A stretch of DNA of 64,000 nucleotides from Spongiihabitans sp965206355 (GCA_965206355.1 OZ242212.1:2294001-2358000), one strand, 5' to 3'; shown: positions 36,226-46,908, counted from the first letter of the stretch. Numbers and translations: made by a program. Notes: generated from the sequence alone by a model not told the origin.

Positions 36226-37987
36226 GCTTGTTCCGCTTTGCCCATTTTCGACCCAGATAAGCCTCCAGTACCAGAGGGTCGCATGTTACTGTGTCTGGAG
36301 GACCGTCTGCAATGATGACACCATTGTCCAGCACCAAAAAACGGTCAACCAAACGCACCATAGCCCGCATTGTGTGTTCAATAATGATGATGGTCATGCC
36401 ATAATCACGCAATGTTTTCAAAATATTGATTACAACCTCTGATTCTGCTTCGGACAAGCCTGCAAGACATTCATCAACTAATAACAGAACCGGTTTCGCT
36501 GCAACAGCGCGTGCCAGCTCCATCAGTCGCAGATCAAAGGCTGTGGCGTTTTCAGCTGATTCGTTGATTCGATGTTCTATCCCAGCGACTGCCACAGCAG
36601 ACCGAGCATGAACGTGCCATTGATTAAAAGTGGCAACGGCACCAACCGCGATATTTCCAAAAATGGTCATTTGTGGGAAGACTCGTGCAACCTGGAATGT
36701 TCGCCCAACGCCCCTACGGGCTATTTCATGAGTTTGCTCGCCAAGGATTTCCGTTCCACGAAACCGTACAGACCCACCATCGGGTGTGATATACCCATTA
36801 ATCAGATTGAGAAGCGTTGTCTTTCCGGATCCATTGGGACCGATTACCCCCAGAATTTCGCCAGACTGCAAATCAAATGACACATTTTTAACAGCCTTTA
36901 CACCACCAAAGGAACAAGTGAGATCGCGTACCTGTAGAATGGTTTCGGGTTTTTCTCTGTGTGTAGAGCCCGGTATTGGAGGGACTTGCTTGCGCTCTAG
37001 AATGTCAGATCCTACTGCTGAATAAGGGTCACTCTTGCATGCAGACAGGCGTTTTCTGAATATCCGCCAGTAGAGCCCATTCGGTGCAAACAACACAATA
37101 GCGACCACAATAGCACCAAAAACCACGCCACTGATTCCAGGCAGGACTGCACCCAGTTGGTGCTTTAAAAGTTCGCCCAATGGGACAAGAACGCTAGCAC
37201 CGATTACAGGGCCCCAGAATGTTCCAATACCCCCGAATAATGTCAAGATGATTGCTTGTGCAGAAACTAAAACACCGAAAACGCTGTGTGGAGTGATAAT
37301 CAGTACTACCTGTGCATACAACGCCCCTGCTGCAGCAGATAATCCACCACTTATCATCAATGCCAAAACCTTCCAGCGAAAGCAATCAACCCCCAATGCC
37401 TCTGCTGCAGTCTCATTTTGACGAATAAGACGCAACCAAAGACCCATCCGACTGTTTTCAATCGCAAATGAGATCAGTATGCCAACGGTCAATAAAGCGA
37501 GCGCGACAAAGGAATAACCAGTTTGATCTTCAAACTGCATGAAATACAATGCGCTTTCTCGTTGCATGGGAATAGTGAGTTCTTGTAAGCCCAGATACTC
37601 AAACAAATAAACGGCCGCAGTTGGATAACACAGCATGGCCAAACCGAAGTAAATCCCAGACAAACGCAGTGTTATCAAACCGATAAATGCACCCGCAAGA
37701 ACGCCCATAATTACCGCAACAAAAAGCCCAATCCATGGTGTTATATTGTATGAAACCTGTAGCAGAACAATGGTATATGCGCCGACCCCCCAAAAAACCG
37801 CGTGGCCGAATGAAATAAGTCCGGCATAACCGCTGATAATGTTCCACGATAATGCGAAAACGGCCCAGAGTAACGTTAGGGTAAAGAGGTTGATGTAAAA
37901 GTTGCTTTGTAGCATCAGGGTTACAATAACCCCGATGATCGGGACAATCGCAATGGGTAACATCTTTTGCAGGATACGAGTATGCAT
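36218..37987 (-). CDS. Fused LivM permease and LivG ATPase
   Basis: This 589-aa protein is a natural fusion. Residues ~1-320 contain about nine hydrophobic segments of the LivM permease type, and residues ~350-589 form a LivG ATPase (Walker A GPNGSGKTTLLNLINGY, Walker B LLLVDECLAGL, signature-like region around FDLRLMELARAVAA). Usually these are separate genes; the fusion is seen in some proteobacteria. Immediately downstream of livH. Confidence 0.9.
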   Translation of the reverse strand: MHTRILQKMLPIAIVPIIGVIVTLMLQSNFYINLFTLTLLWAVFALSWNIISGYAGLISFGHAVFWGVGAYTIVLLQVSYNITPWIGLFVAVIMGVLAGAFIGLITLRLSGIYFGLAMLCYPTAAVYLFEYLGLQELTIPMQRESALYFMQFEDQTGYSFVALALLTVGILISFAIENSRMGLWLRLIRQNETAAEALGVDCFRWKVLALMISGGLSAAAGALYAQVVLIITPHSVFGVLVSAQAIILTLFGGIGTFWGPVIGASVLVPLGELLKHQLGAVLPGISGVVFGAIVVAIVLFAPNGLYWRIFRKRLSACKSDPYSAVGSDILERKQVPPIPGSTHREKPETILQVRDLTCSFGGVKAVKNVSFDLQSGEILGVIGPNGSGKTTLLNLINGYITPDGGSVRFRGTEILGEQTHEIARRGVGRTFQVARVFPQMTIFGNIAVGAVATFNQWHVHARSAVAVAGIEHRINESAENATAFDLRLMELARAVAAKPVLLLVDECLAGLSEAESEVVINILKTLRDYGMTIIIIEHTMRAMVRLVDRFLVLDNGVIIADGPPDTVTCDPLVLEAYLGRKWAKRNKHA

Positions 37988-37993
37988 CTTAAC

Positions 37994-38926
37994 TTAGACC
38001 CTGCTCGTTGTGCGACCAAACAATCCATGCGGGCGTAAAAGGACAATTCCCAGAAACGCGATAAAGACAACCATGTTCTGCAACTGAATCGGTACAAAAC
38101 TGGTTGAAACCTGCTGGATTAACCCAATCGTCAGACCGCCCCAAAAAGCACCGGTAATACTACCCAGTCCACCAAGAACAACCGAGGCATACATAAGAAT
38201 CAGGAAGTCTAGTCCGATATAGGGTTGAAACGGATGATAGGTAGCAATCAAACCACCAGCAGCTGCGGTTATTCCAATCCCAATTGAAAACCCGATTCGG
38301 TGCGCGCGTTTGACATTGATACCCATATATGTAGCCGCTACTGGATTATCCGCAACCGCACGCAACGATTTACCCGTTGAAGTCCGACTCATGAACAAAT
38401 AAAGCGCGATAGTCATTAAAACTGCAGCCAAGCTTGTGATGGTTTTGGCTTTATTGAAAAACAGAAACCCAACCACCCATGCTTGTGCCGACAAAGGAGT
38501 GTGTATTGTTAATGGATCAGCACCAAAGACAAGCAAGACACCATTTTGCAGGATAAGGGCAATTCCCAATGTCAAGATTATTTGAGAATTCTGACTGTTC
38601 CTGATTGATATCCGTGACAAGAAAAGGCGATGTGTTATCCAGCCAAGACCTGCCACAAGAATGGCTGCAACAAAAGCACCCAGAAAGGGTGTGACGATAG
38701 GACCCAATGTTCCGACCCCACCCAAAAGTGCTATGGCGAAGAATGCCACATACATCCCCAGCATCATAAAATCGGGTTGTGCAAAATTGATGACCCGCAT
38801 CAACCCAAAGATTAGACCAAGACCGACAGAAGCAAGCGCAAACACACCACCGATCAGTAACCCGGTTACAATTGACTGTAACAAAAGTTCCAGAAAAAAT
38901 GAGAAATCGCCCCAAGACCCGATCAC
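37994..38926 (-). CDS. livH: Branched-chain-amino-acid-type permease, LivH-like
   Basis: This 310-aa permease is highly hydrophobic, with ~8 membrane segments and the LivH-type sequence GGVFALASVGLGLIFGLMRV and YASVVLGGLGSITGAFWGG. The start is a GTG with AGAGG upstream. It is the first gene of the transporter operon. Confidence 0.92.
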   Translation of the reverse strand: MIGSWGDFSFFLELLLQSIVTGLLIGGVFALASVGLGLIFGLMRVINFAQPDFMMLGMYVAFFAIALLGGVGTLGPIVTPFLGAFVAAILVAGLGWITHRLFLSRISIRNSQNSQIILTLGIALILQNGVLLVFGADPLTIHTPLSAQAWVVGFLFFNKAKTITSLAAVLMTIALYLFMSRTSTGKSLRAVADNPVAATYMGINVKRAHRIGFSIGIGITAAAGGLIATYHPFQPYIGLDFLILMYASVVLGGLGSITGAFWGGLTIGLIQQVSTSFVPIQLQNMVVFIAFLGIVLLRPHGLFGRTTSRV

Positions 38927-39162
38927 ACAAATACCTCTTTACAAGATGTTAGTTTTAATATGTTATAATATATGTTGTCATACAAACTAACATAGTAATA
39001 GGCATTGTACAAGGAGATTCTCCTGAAAGTCCATACTTACCTGATTTGTCTCATAGGTGCTGAACCCAGACAGATTGGTTGACTGCTGGTAGAATCGGTA
39101 GTAGTTTGAGGTTATCTCTGCTTAAAAGGCGAATCGATACGAAAAGAGAATTAGTACTATAG
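38927..39162. promoter_or_regulatory. Upstream region of the transporter operon
   Basis: This AT-rich region (ttttaatatgttataatatatgttgt near 38945-38980) probably contains the livH promoter. No ORF is supported. Together with the following IS-like relic and 39314-39463 it fills the 537-bp gap to the aldehyde dehydrogenase gene. Confidence 0.4.
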
Positions 39163-39313
39163 GAGACCTTCGCATAATTCAAAATACTGTCAGAGAACAA
39201 TTAAAACGGCTCTAATTGAGACAAAATAATGTCGCTTTTGACAAGATTAATGAGTTTTTTTCAATGAGAAGTCATGGAATTTGGACAGTCAATCTGATTG
39301 ATGCAAAGGTCTC
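39163..39313 (+). mobile_element. Relic of an IS with MITE-like terminal repeats
   Basis: The ~151-bp segment starts GAGACCTTCGCATAATTC and ends GATGCAAAGGTCTC, sharing the GAGACCTT-GCA terminus with the MITE family but having a different interior. The internal sequence reads, with one frameshift, like the start of an IS5-type transposase (MSLFDKINEFFSM). It is probably an internally deleted IS. The target duplication is not clean (tatag versus tatta). Confidence 0.6.
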
Positions 39314-39463
39314 TATTAACAGTATCTTTAGCGTCTGATATCATGATACCCTGACTGGCATCGCTATTGTTTGGATGAGTAATAGCCCCGTGCTGGTTCT
39401 GGTGGCAGTATTTCGAGATGTATGCAGATAGGTATAGGTCTTATAAGTTATGAGTACGTTAAA

Positions 39464-40951
39464 ATGAGAAAAAAAATCCAGCGTTATCAGCATTATATCA
39501 ATGGCGAATGGTGCGACGCATCAGATCGAGCTACGCTTACCAGCATCAATCCAGCCGATGAAACAAGCTGGGCGGAAATCGCGGTTGCCAGTGAAGAGGA
39601 TGTTAATAGTGCGGTCGCCGCTGCCAAAACGGCTCTGTATCACTCTGCTTGGGCATCAATGAGCGCGACCGAGCGCGGTAAGTTAATACGACGGTTGGGT
39701 GATTTGGTGCTTGAACATGCCGACTACCTTGCTGAAATTGAAACCACCGACAGCGGCAAGCTGTTGACGGAAACGCGGGCACAAACCCGATACGTCGCCG
39801 ACTACTACTATTATTATGCCGGTATGGCGGACAAGATTGAAGGCTCAACGCTACCGATTGACAAGCCGGATATGCATGTATTTACAACCCGTCAACCGAT
39901 TGGCGTTGTTGCGGCAGTGGTGCCTTGGAATGCACAAATGTTTTTAACTGCCACCAAGTTAGGACCGGCACTGGCTGCCGGCAATACGGTGGTGCTAAAA
40001 GCCTCCGAGGTCGCGCCGACACCGCTGTTTGAATTTGCAAAAATTGCAGAGCAAGCCGGGTTTCCTGCTGGAGTAATCAATGTCATTACCGGTTTTGGAG
40101 AACCCTGTGGCCGTGCCTTAACCGCACATCAAGATATTGCACGGGTGGCATTTACCGGCGGACCGGAAACTGCCTCCAGAGTCATTCAAAATACCAGCAA
40201 TAACTTTGCCCATGTTTCTTTGGAGCTGGGTGGAAAATCACCTATTTTGGTATTTGACGATGCCCGCATTGAGGGGGCGGTGAATGGTATTATTGCTGGC
40301 AATTTTGGTGCTTCCGGACAAAGTTGTGTGGCGGGATCGCGAGTTTTTATCCAGCGCGGCATTTATAATGATGTGATGACCAGACTGGTTGAGCGAACCC
40401 GACAAATTCGGCTTGGCGATCCGCTGGTACAGGAAACACAGATCGGCCCACTGGCAACCCGCGCACAAATAGAACGTATCATTTGTGCCGTTGAAAAATC
40501 GCGGAGACAAGGTGCAACATTACTACACGGTGGCCAACAGCCTGAGCAATTTGACAAAGGTTATTACTTTGAGCCGACCATCCTCGACTGCCCACACCAA
40601 AACATTGAGACCGTACAACAGGAAATGTTTGGTCCGGTTCTCAGTGCGATGAAGTTTGACGATGAAGAGGAAGGCATTGCCATGGCGAATAATACGCGCT
40701 TTGGACTCGGTGCTGGGATATTTACGGAAAATCTGGCTCGGGCGCACCGCGTCAGCGCGAGAATCCGTTCAGGAATACTGTGGATTAACACCTACCGCGC
40801 GATATCGCCCATCGCCCCTTTCGGTGGCTTTGGGCACAGTGGTTTTGGGCGCGAAGCGGGTATGGAGGTCATGCTGGATTATACCCGACCCAAAACCGTT
40901 TGGATTAATACCTCCAGCGAGTCGATGGCAAACCCCTTTGTTATGCGGTGA
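39464..40951 (+). CDS. NAD-dependent aldehyde dehydrogenase
   Basis: This 495-aa enzyme has the family motifs PWNAQMFLTATKLGPALAAG, ELGGKSPILVFDDA (catalytic Glu) and GASGQSCVAGSR (catalytic Cys). It is like betaine-aldehyde-type dehydrogenases, and the Cys motif differs from methylmalonate-semialdehyde dehydrogenase (IolA), so it is not IolA. The substrate is unknown. The ATG at 39464 gives the normal N-terminus; no strong ribosome site is visible. Confidence 0.85.
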   Translation: MRKKIQRYQHYINGEWCDASDRATLTSINPADETSWAEIAVASEEDVNSAVAAAKTALYHSAWASMSATERGKLIRRLGDLVLEHADYLAEIETTDSGKLLTETRAQTRYVADYYYYYAGMADKIEGSTLPIDKPDMHVFTTRQPIGVVAAVVPWNAQMFLTATKLGPALAAGNTVVLKASEVAPTPLFEFAKIAEQAGFPAGVINVITGFGEPCGRALTAHQDIARVAFTGGPETASRVIQNTSNNFAHVSLELGGKSPILVFDDARIEGAVNGIIAGNFGASGQSCVAGSRVFIQRGIYNDVMTRLVERTRQIRLGDPLVQETQIGPLATRAQIERIICAVEKSRRQGATLLHGGQQPEQFDKGYYFEPTILDCPHQNIETVQQEMFGPVLSAMKFDDEEEGIAMANNTRFGLGAGIFTENLARAHRVSARIRSGILWINTYRAISPIAPFGGFGHSGFGREAGMEVMLDYTRPKTVWINTSSESMANPFVMR

Positions 40952-40985
40952 TTACGCAACTGATGGCATTCAACGGGCGTGTTTG

Positions 40986-41786
40986 TCAGCACTCCGCTAA
41001 AATCCAGGCATGCTCCGGATCATTGCTGAACTTCCATTCACGCACCGGTCCTGCCATCACATTCAGGTAATATGACTGATAACCATAAGGCACGCCGACC
41101 GGATGATAGCCTTTGGGAACAATGACACAATCTTTGTTATAGACAGCCATTGTTTCATCCAAAGAAAAGTCATCGGTATAAACTCTTTGGAAAACAAAAC
41201 CCTGAGCGGGGTTAATTCTATGATAATACGTTTCTTCAAGATATGACTCGTGTGGTAGTTGATTCAGATCATGTTTATGCGGCGGATAGCTTGACCAATG
41301 CCCACTCGGGGTAAACACTTCTGTCAATAATAAACGCTCTGCCGCTTGATCCGACATTAAAATATTATGAATACGGCGAGCATTACCACCCTTGCCGCGT
41401 TCAGAAACCGTAATCTGCTCCGGTTTAATTAAGCGCACTGGATATTTCCCGGTTACCGATGTGGCACTGCCAATACCCAGCTCTACATCTGTAGTTGCTT
41501 GGATTTGAACCTCCGTATTGGGCGGGATATAAACCGCATAAGGCGGTATTTCGTCAAACGGCGAGTTCCTCTCGCCAATGTTTTCATAACATTGACCTGC
41601 CGCTGTAATTGTCGCCTTACCCGCCAAAATCACGAGACAGCATTCCTTGTTCTGACAATCATCTTGCCATAGCGCACCCTTTTTTAATGCTAACGCACAA
41701 AACCCGACATACTGCCATGCGGCAATTTCAGGGGTGATATAAATTTGTTGTGATTGCTTGTAATTCGCTTTGTGTAACAATTGCAT
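40986..41786 (-). CDS. iolB: 5-deoxy-glucuronate isomerase
   Basis: This 266-aa cupin enzyme of the inositol pathway isomerises 5-deoxy-glucuronate to 2-deoxy-5-keto-gluconate. The sequences SYPPHKHDLNQLPHESYLEE, VVPKGYHPVGVPYGYQSYYLNVMAGP and WKFSNDPEH are characteristic, with metal-binding His and Glu residues. The start ATG at 41786 (MQLLHKANYKQ) has an AGAGGA site. It is the fourth of four iol genes in order. Confidence 0.93.
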   Translation of the reverse strand: MQLLHKANYKQSQQIYITPEIAAWQYVGFCALALKKGALWQDDCQNKECCLVILAGKATITAAGQCYENIGERNSPFDEIPPYAVYIPPNTEVQIQATTDVELGIGSATSVTGKYPVRLIKPEQITVSERGKGGNARRIHNILMSDQAAERLLLTEVFTPSGHWSSYPPHKHDLNQLPHESYLEETYYHRINPAQGFVFQRVYTDDFSLDETMAVYNKDCVIVPKGYHPVGVPYGYQSYYLNVMAGPVREWKFSNDPEHAWILAEC

Positions 41787-42055
41787 GGATACGATCCTCT
41801 TGGATAATCGGTCATTATGAGCCAAGCCCGTACTGGCGTTTTTTATTTGCCAAAGTACCGGTCAGCTCAACACAGGCAGATAGTAGGCTAATCCACAACA
41901 AAAAGCAGGATCTCGGCATAATGTTCTGTTCGCTCAGACAGCCAATTGTAGGCCAATTAGCAATGACAGGCAAAACCACACTTTCAATGAATAAGAATGA
42001 TGTTTGAATGAATCAAATAAATTCACGAGGGTTGACGGGTTTCTAAATGCTGCAC

Positions 42056-42946
42056 TCATAGTTTGGATTGTTTGAGACATTGGTTTAAATATTGATAGCC
42101 GATAGTGGCATAAGTCAGCGGATGCGCGATGATGGGGTCCTGCTCGGCTTCAACCACCAGCCAGCCTTGGTAGTCATTTTTTTTCAACCCTTTCAAAATC
42201 TCAACATAATCAATTACACCATCTCCCGGGACGGTAAACACACCATTTAATACCGCATCCAGAAAAGACAAGTCGCGATTTTTTACATCCTTGAGTACCG
42301 TTTCCCTGATGTCTTTGCAATGCACATGATTGATACGATTTCCCCATGAATTCATGATATTGCGCCAATCGCCATCCGCATACACCAAATGTCCCGTATC
42401 TAATAACAAGCCCATGGATTTTGTATTTTCCATTAGACCATCAATATCCTGTTCAGATTCAATGATAGTACCCATGTGATGGTGATACGCCATTTGCACC
42501 TCATTGTCTTCAAGGTAGTGTGCAAATTCATCAACTTTTTTATAAAAATCAGCATCCTGATTGTCTGACAAAACGCTTCTTTTGCTCAAGCCAATATGTT
42601 GCTGGGCATGAATGGCTCCACTAACCTCGCAGCAGACCATCACGTTAGCAGCCAGCGCTTTCAATAGCTGCAAATGCGGTTGCACCGCTTTGATTTCTTC
42701 AGCAACGGTTCGCTGTAACAACCGCATACTATACCAACCGGAAACCAGCGCAAGCTGATGTTTTTTTAAGAGCGGCTCCAGCAATCTGGCTTGACGGGGG
42801 AATTTATTCCCCAGCTCAACACCGAAAAATCCTGCCTGCCGACTGTCGCTTAAACAGCTTTCAAGCGAAGTTTCCGCACCCAATGATGGCAGGTCATCGT
42901 TACTCCAAGCAATCGGATTGATGCCCAGTTTTACATGACTACTCAA
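42056..42946 (-). CDS. iolE: Inosose dehydratase
   Basis: This 296-aa TIM-barrel enzyme dehydrates 2-keto-myo-inositol. The start SSHVKLGINPIAWSNDDLPSLG and the segments YHHHMGTIIESEQD, GLLLDTGHLVYADGD and NHVHCKDIRE are typical of IolE. The start is a TTG preceded by AAGG. It follows iolD by 41 nt. Confidence 0.94.
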   Translation of the reverse strand: MSSHVKLGINPIAWSNDDLPSLGAETSLESCLSDSRQAGFFGVELGNKFPRQARLLEPLLKKHQLALVSGWYSMRLLQRTVAEEIKAVQPHLQLLKALAANVMVCCEVSGAIHAQQHIGLSKRSVLSDNQDADFYKKVDEFAHYLEDNEVQMAYHHHMGTIIESEQDIDGLMENTKSMGLLLDTGHLVYADGDWRNIMNSWGNRINHVHCKDIRETVLKDVKNRDLSFLDAVLNGVFTVPGDGVIDYVEILKGLKKNDYQGWLVVEAEQDPIIAHPLTYATIGYQYLNQCLKQSKL

Positions 42947-42987
42947 CTTGGCTGACCTTGGTAATGAGCTGCTGATAAACCCAAATT

Positions 42988-44871
42988 TTATTGTCCATAG
43001 GGTTGTTTTTGTTTGGCGATTTGATATTGTTTGCGCGCTTGTTGAACCTCATTGCGACTGGATACTTCAGCGACAGCCACATCCCACCAAGCTCCGCCCT
43101 GCTCGGTGGCATTGAGCGAATCGGTGTCAATAACAATCACATAACTGTCCTTACTTTTGCGGGCTTCTTGTAATGCCTGCTCTAATTCTGATATCGTTCC
43201 CACATACTTGGCTTGTGCGCCTAAAGACTGTGCATGCGCGGCAAAATCAATTTCCTTATTTTCTTTTTGTGTGGCTTTTTGCGTTTCTGTTTGATAGCTA
43301 GGGCAATCTTTCCACAAATTGTTAAACGATGTACTGCCACAGGAAAGTTGTAAGCGGTTGATACAGGCAAAACCACGATTATTCAAAACCACAACCGTAA
43401 TCTTGTATCCCGACATCACCGCAGTAGCGAGTTCAGAATTAAGCATTAAATAACTGCCATCGCCGACCATCACAATCACATCTCGGCTGGGATGCGCCAT
43501 TTTCACCCCCAAACCGCCAGCAATTTCATAGCCCATGCAGGAATATCCATACTCCAAATGGTATCCCAGATGGTGTCGGGTTTGCCACAGTTTATGCAAT
43601 TCTCCCGGCAACCCACCTGCCGCACAAACCAGCGTGCTATTTTCATCACTGTTACGCTGCACCGCACCAATCACCTCAGCATCATTCGGTAGATAACGGG
43701 GTGTGTCTTTTGTCGGTTGCGCGGTTAGTTGGCGGACGGTTTCCTGCCAGTTTTGATAATAGGTTTGACCGTCATACAACCATTTTTTGGGTGCCTGCCA
43801 ATTTTGCAAAGCAGCTTGCAACGCTAACAGTGCCTGTTGAGCATCGCCTTGCAATGGATAAGAATGGTGCTTGAATGAGTCAAATGAATTCACATTTATA
43901 TTGAGAATGGGTTTATTCAACAAAGTTCTTGAAGCGGTGGTGAAATCTTGCAATCGTGTGCCAATGGCAATAATTAAATCCGCTTTTACTGCCGCTTGAT
44001 TAGCGCTTGATGACCCGGTAACACCGATTGCCCCCAATTGATGCGGATGATTAAATGTCAATGCCCCTTTGCCCGCCTGAGTTTCTGCTACCGGGATATT
44101 AAATTTTTCTACAAAATGTTGAAGCGTTTGGGTTGCCAACGAATAATGTACGCCGCCGCCAACAATCATCAGCGGGCGGTTACTTTTTTTGATTAAATTG
44201 CAGGCAAAATATAATTGTTGCAAATCAACACCTGGACGAATAATGTGATGAGTTGTTGCTTCAAAAAAACTAACAGGATAATCAAACGCCATCGTTTGCA
44301 CATCCTGTGGCAGACAAATTGTCGCTGGCCCGCAGTCAGCCGGGTCTAATAAAACACGCAATGCGGCTGGCAAGGTGGTAATCAGTTGCTCGGGACGAGT
44401 AATTCGGTCAAAATATCGGGAGACTGGCTTAAAACAATCATTGACGGTAATATTCAGGTCATTGAAATGCTCTATTTGCTGCAACACTGGAGCCGATGTG
44501 CGCGTGGCAAAAGTATCTCCGGGCAGCAACAACACCGGCAAACGATTGGCAAAAGCCAATGCCGCTGCCGTAACCATATTGCTTGCCCCCGGACCAATCG
44601 AGCTGGTACACACCAGCATACGGCGGCGGCGATGCTGTTTGGCAAAAGCGATTGCCGCCAATGCCATGCCCTGTTCATTATGTGCGCGAAAAGTGGGAAA
44701 TTGCGCCTGAACCTGTTCCAGTGCCTCACCCAACCCTGCGACATTGCCATGACCAAAAATAGCCCAACATCCTGCAAATAAGGTTTTGGTTTGATTGTTC
44801 GGCGTTGTCATCCACTGGTTTTGTAAAAACCGAATCAAGGCTTGCGACATCGTTAATCGGATTGTTTTCAT
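42988..44871 (-). CDS. iolD: 3D-(3,5/4)-trihydroxycyclohexane-1,2-dione hydrolase
   Basis: This 627-aa TPP-dependent enzyme opens the ring in inositol breakdown. The N-terminal AIFGHGNVAGLGEAL and EQGMALAAIAFAKQ match IolD, and the C-terminal MVGDGSYLMLNSELATAVMS contains the TPP motif. I chose the ATG at 44871 (MKTIRLTMSQA), which has an upstream GAGGAG. Confidence 0.95.
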   Translation of the reverse strand: MKTIRLTMSQALIRFLQNQWMTTPNNQTKTLFAGCWAIFGHGNVAGLGEALEQVQAQFPTFRAHNEQGMALAAIAFAKQHRRRRMLVCTSSIGPGASNMVTAAALAFANRLPVLLLPGDTFATRTSAPVLQQIEHFNDLNITVNDCFKPVSRYFDRITRPEQLITTLPAALRVLLDPADCGPATICLPQDVQTMAFDYPVSFFEATTHHIIRPGVDLQQLYFACNLIKKSNRPLMIVGGGVHYSLATQTLQHFVEKFNIPVAETQAGKGALTFNHPHQLGAIGVTGSSSANQAAVKADLIIAIGTRLQDFTTASRTLLNKPILNINVNSFDSFKHHSYPLQGDAQQALLALQAALQNWQAPKKWLYDGQTYYQNWQETVRQLTAQPTKDTPRYLPNDAEVIGAVQRNSDENSTLVCAAGGLPGELHKLWQTRHHLGYHLEYGYSCMGYEIAGGLGVKMAHPSRDVIVMVGDGSYLMLNSELATAVMSGYKITVVVLNNRGFACINRLQLSCGSTSFNNLWKDCPSYQTETQKATQKENKEIDFAAHAQSLGAQAKYVGTISELEQALQEARKSKDSYVIVIDTDSLNATEQGGAWWDVAVAEVSSRNEVQQARKQYQIAKQKQPYGQ

Positions 44872-44985
44872 CGTTATTGTTAGCTCCTCGACATTAAGAG
44901 TGGATTTAAGGATTACGCTGACAGGGCTGGCAATCATCCGTTATTGTATGACGCTTTGCGTTGCAACCAAATAACCAATCAGCCG

Positions 44986-46908
44986 TTATTTATGATGCTT
45001 TGCATTCAACCAATAGCCAATCATCCGTTGGTAATTATCGGCTATTTCATCCAGCAATTGCGCTTCATCAATGCTTCCTTTTAACCATTTCTTCGCCGCT
45101 TCCTCAAACACCGTGTTGCCAACCATAAAACCTTTTAGCCATGGAGAATGGGCGGCGTTATTGAAATCTCGTGTCCATAATGATTCGGCTTGCACTAATC
45201 CCGAAATACTTATGCCTCGGCAATAAGCATCGTGATTGCTGATGATTTTTCCCAGATTATCCCAACCCGCCTGGCTTTGCGGAGGGAATTTCCACCAGTC
45301 CGGATAAATATCTAAATGATAGAAACGGCCGATTGCACGCGCTAATGTTTGATTATCGGTTTTAGAATTTACCGGCGGCATAATTTCCAATAACAATTCA
45401 TGTTCTGTTTGACAGCAGGCCTCATACAGTTGTTTGAGCTTACGCTCCTGCGCTAAACGTAATTCGATAGCGTCATCCGCATGGTAAATCACCAAACATT
45501 TGACCACATGCTCGCGTGGCCAAGTTGTTAAATGTGCAGCAACATTATCGCCGACTACAAACTCTAATGGACGGCTACTCGGCAATTCCACTGAACGGGC
45601 AATCCACCAACCGCTACCAGTCGCTTGATTGAGTACATCTTGTCCATATTGATCATCACACAGTATTCCCGGCATAATGTCAGCAGAGATGTGATAAATC
45701 GCTTGTTTCGCAGCAGCAAAAATCAACCGTTGCAAATAAGGAATCTGCGTATCGTTGCCTTGAATTTTCATCGCCAAATCGAATAATAGCTTAGCCTGAT
45801 CAAACGCAATCACGCATAAGTTGATAGACGGATTCATCGGCTGTTTTTGTCTGGCGGCGATTTTATGCAGGTGGTTTAAGTATCGGCTTGCATTCGGATT
45901 TTTGATCTCAGCCGCATTTTCAATGTAGTGATTAAGCTCGTTCCAATCCGGCATTGCTGGCGCGCAACCATGTCTTGAAACCACCAAAGCCCCGCAAGCG
46001 TTGGCATAAGTGCAGCATTTTTCCGTGCTTTTTGCATCAATCCAACCGCGCAAAAAACCACTAAAGAAGGCATCGCCCGCCCCAAGTATGTTCAAAATAT
46101 CAACATGAAACCCAGCAAAGTTCAAAGCATCATCAAGGCAATCAGGAATACGGTCATTAAAGACAGCGCATCCTAATGGGCCTCTTTTAACAACCAACTC
46201 TGCTCCGGTCAGGTTACGAATACGTTTCAGGCATTTGACAATATCACTACGTCCACCTGCAATACAAAACTCTTCCTCAGTGCCAACGATTAAATCAAAC
46301 AAGGGCAAAATGCTTTGTAAGTGCGCGGTAACGGTATCGCTTGAAACATAACGGTTTTCACCTTCACCTTGCGCGGTCAGCCCCCAAAGCACCGGACGAT
46401 AATCAATATCAAGTGCCGTTTTTGTGTTATTTTTTTGGGCTAAGTCAATCGTATGGTGACAAACATTAGAAGAATATGCGGATGAAAAATGGCTGCCGGT
46501 AATCGCTAATACTTTCGCTGAAGCAATAAATGCTTCATCAATCAAAGCAGTGTCAATGGCCATATCAGCCACTTGTTCACGATAAAACAATAAAGGGAAA
46601 GTGTCTTTATCCTTAATGGCTAACAATACCAAGCCGGTCAACCGTTGATTGTCAAATTGAATATGACTAACATCAACCCCGGCATCGGCTAATTCTTGTT
46701 TAACAAAATGCCCCATTTGCTCATTGCCGACGCGAGTAAGCATAGCAGATTTCAAGCCCAATCTTGCCGTACCGAACGCAACATTAGCTGATGAACCGCC
46801 TAAATACTTAGCAAAAGAACTGACATCTTCCAATTTACTGCCAATTTGTTGGGCATACAAATCAACGCCAGCACGACCTAAACAGATGACATCTAATGTT
46901 TTATTCAT
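44986..46908 (-). CDS. iolC: 5-dehydro-2-deoxygluconokinase with DUF2090 aldolase-like domain
   Basis: This 640-aa protein combines a PfkB-type sugar kinase (residues ~1-330, signature NILGAGDAFFSGFLRG) with a DUF2090 domain (~340-640) that is proposed to act as the next-step aldolase in many proteobacteria. It is the first gene of iolC-D-E-B. The ATG at 46908 follows GGAG at a good distance. The inositol dehydrogenase IolG is not in this window. Confidence 0.93.
   Translation of the reverse strand: MNKTLDVICLGRAGVDLYAQQIGSKLEDVSSFAKYLGGSSANVAFGTARLGLKSAMLTRVGNEQMGHFVKQELADAGVDVSHIQFDNQRLTGLVLLAIKDKDTFPLLFYREQVADMAIDTALIDEAFIASAKVLAITGSHFSSAYSSNVCHHTIDLAQKNNTKTALDIDYRPVLWGLTAQGEGENRYVSSDTVTAHLQSILPLFDLIVGTEEEFCIAGGRSDIVKCLKRIRNLTGAELVVKRGPLGCAVFNDRIPDCLDDALNFAGFHVDILNILGAGDAFFSGFLRGWIDAKSTEKCCTYANACGALVVSRHGCAPAMPDWNELNHYIENAAEIKNPNASRYLNHLHKIAARQKQPMNPSINLCVIAFDQAKLLFDLAMKIQGNDTQIPYLQRLIFAAAKQAIYHISADIMPGILCDDQYGQDVLNQATGSGWWIARSVELPSSRPLEFVVGDNVAAHLTTWPREHVVKCLVIYHADDAIELRLAQERKLKQLYEACCQTEHELLLEIMPPVNSKTDNQTLARAIGRFYHLDIYPDWWKFPPQSQAGWDNLGKIISNHDAYCRGISISGLVQAESLWTRDFNNAAHSPWLKGFMVGNTVFEEAAKKWLKGSIDEAQLLDEIADNYQRMIGYWLNAKHHK

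Noticed and set aside
38517..38990. Additional frames overlapping livH on both strands
   Set aside because: They are shadows of the permease gene with no family pattern.
39464..40951. Assigning the aldehyde dehydrogenase as IolA
   Set aside because: The catalytic motif is GQSCVAGSR rather than the methylmalonate-semialdehyde type, and it is on the opposite strand from the iol operon.
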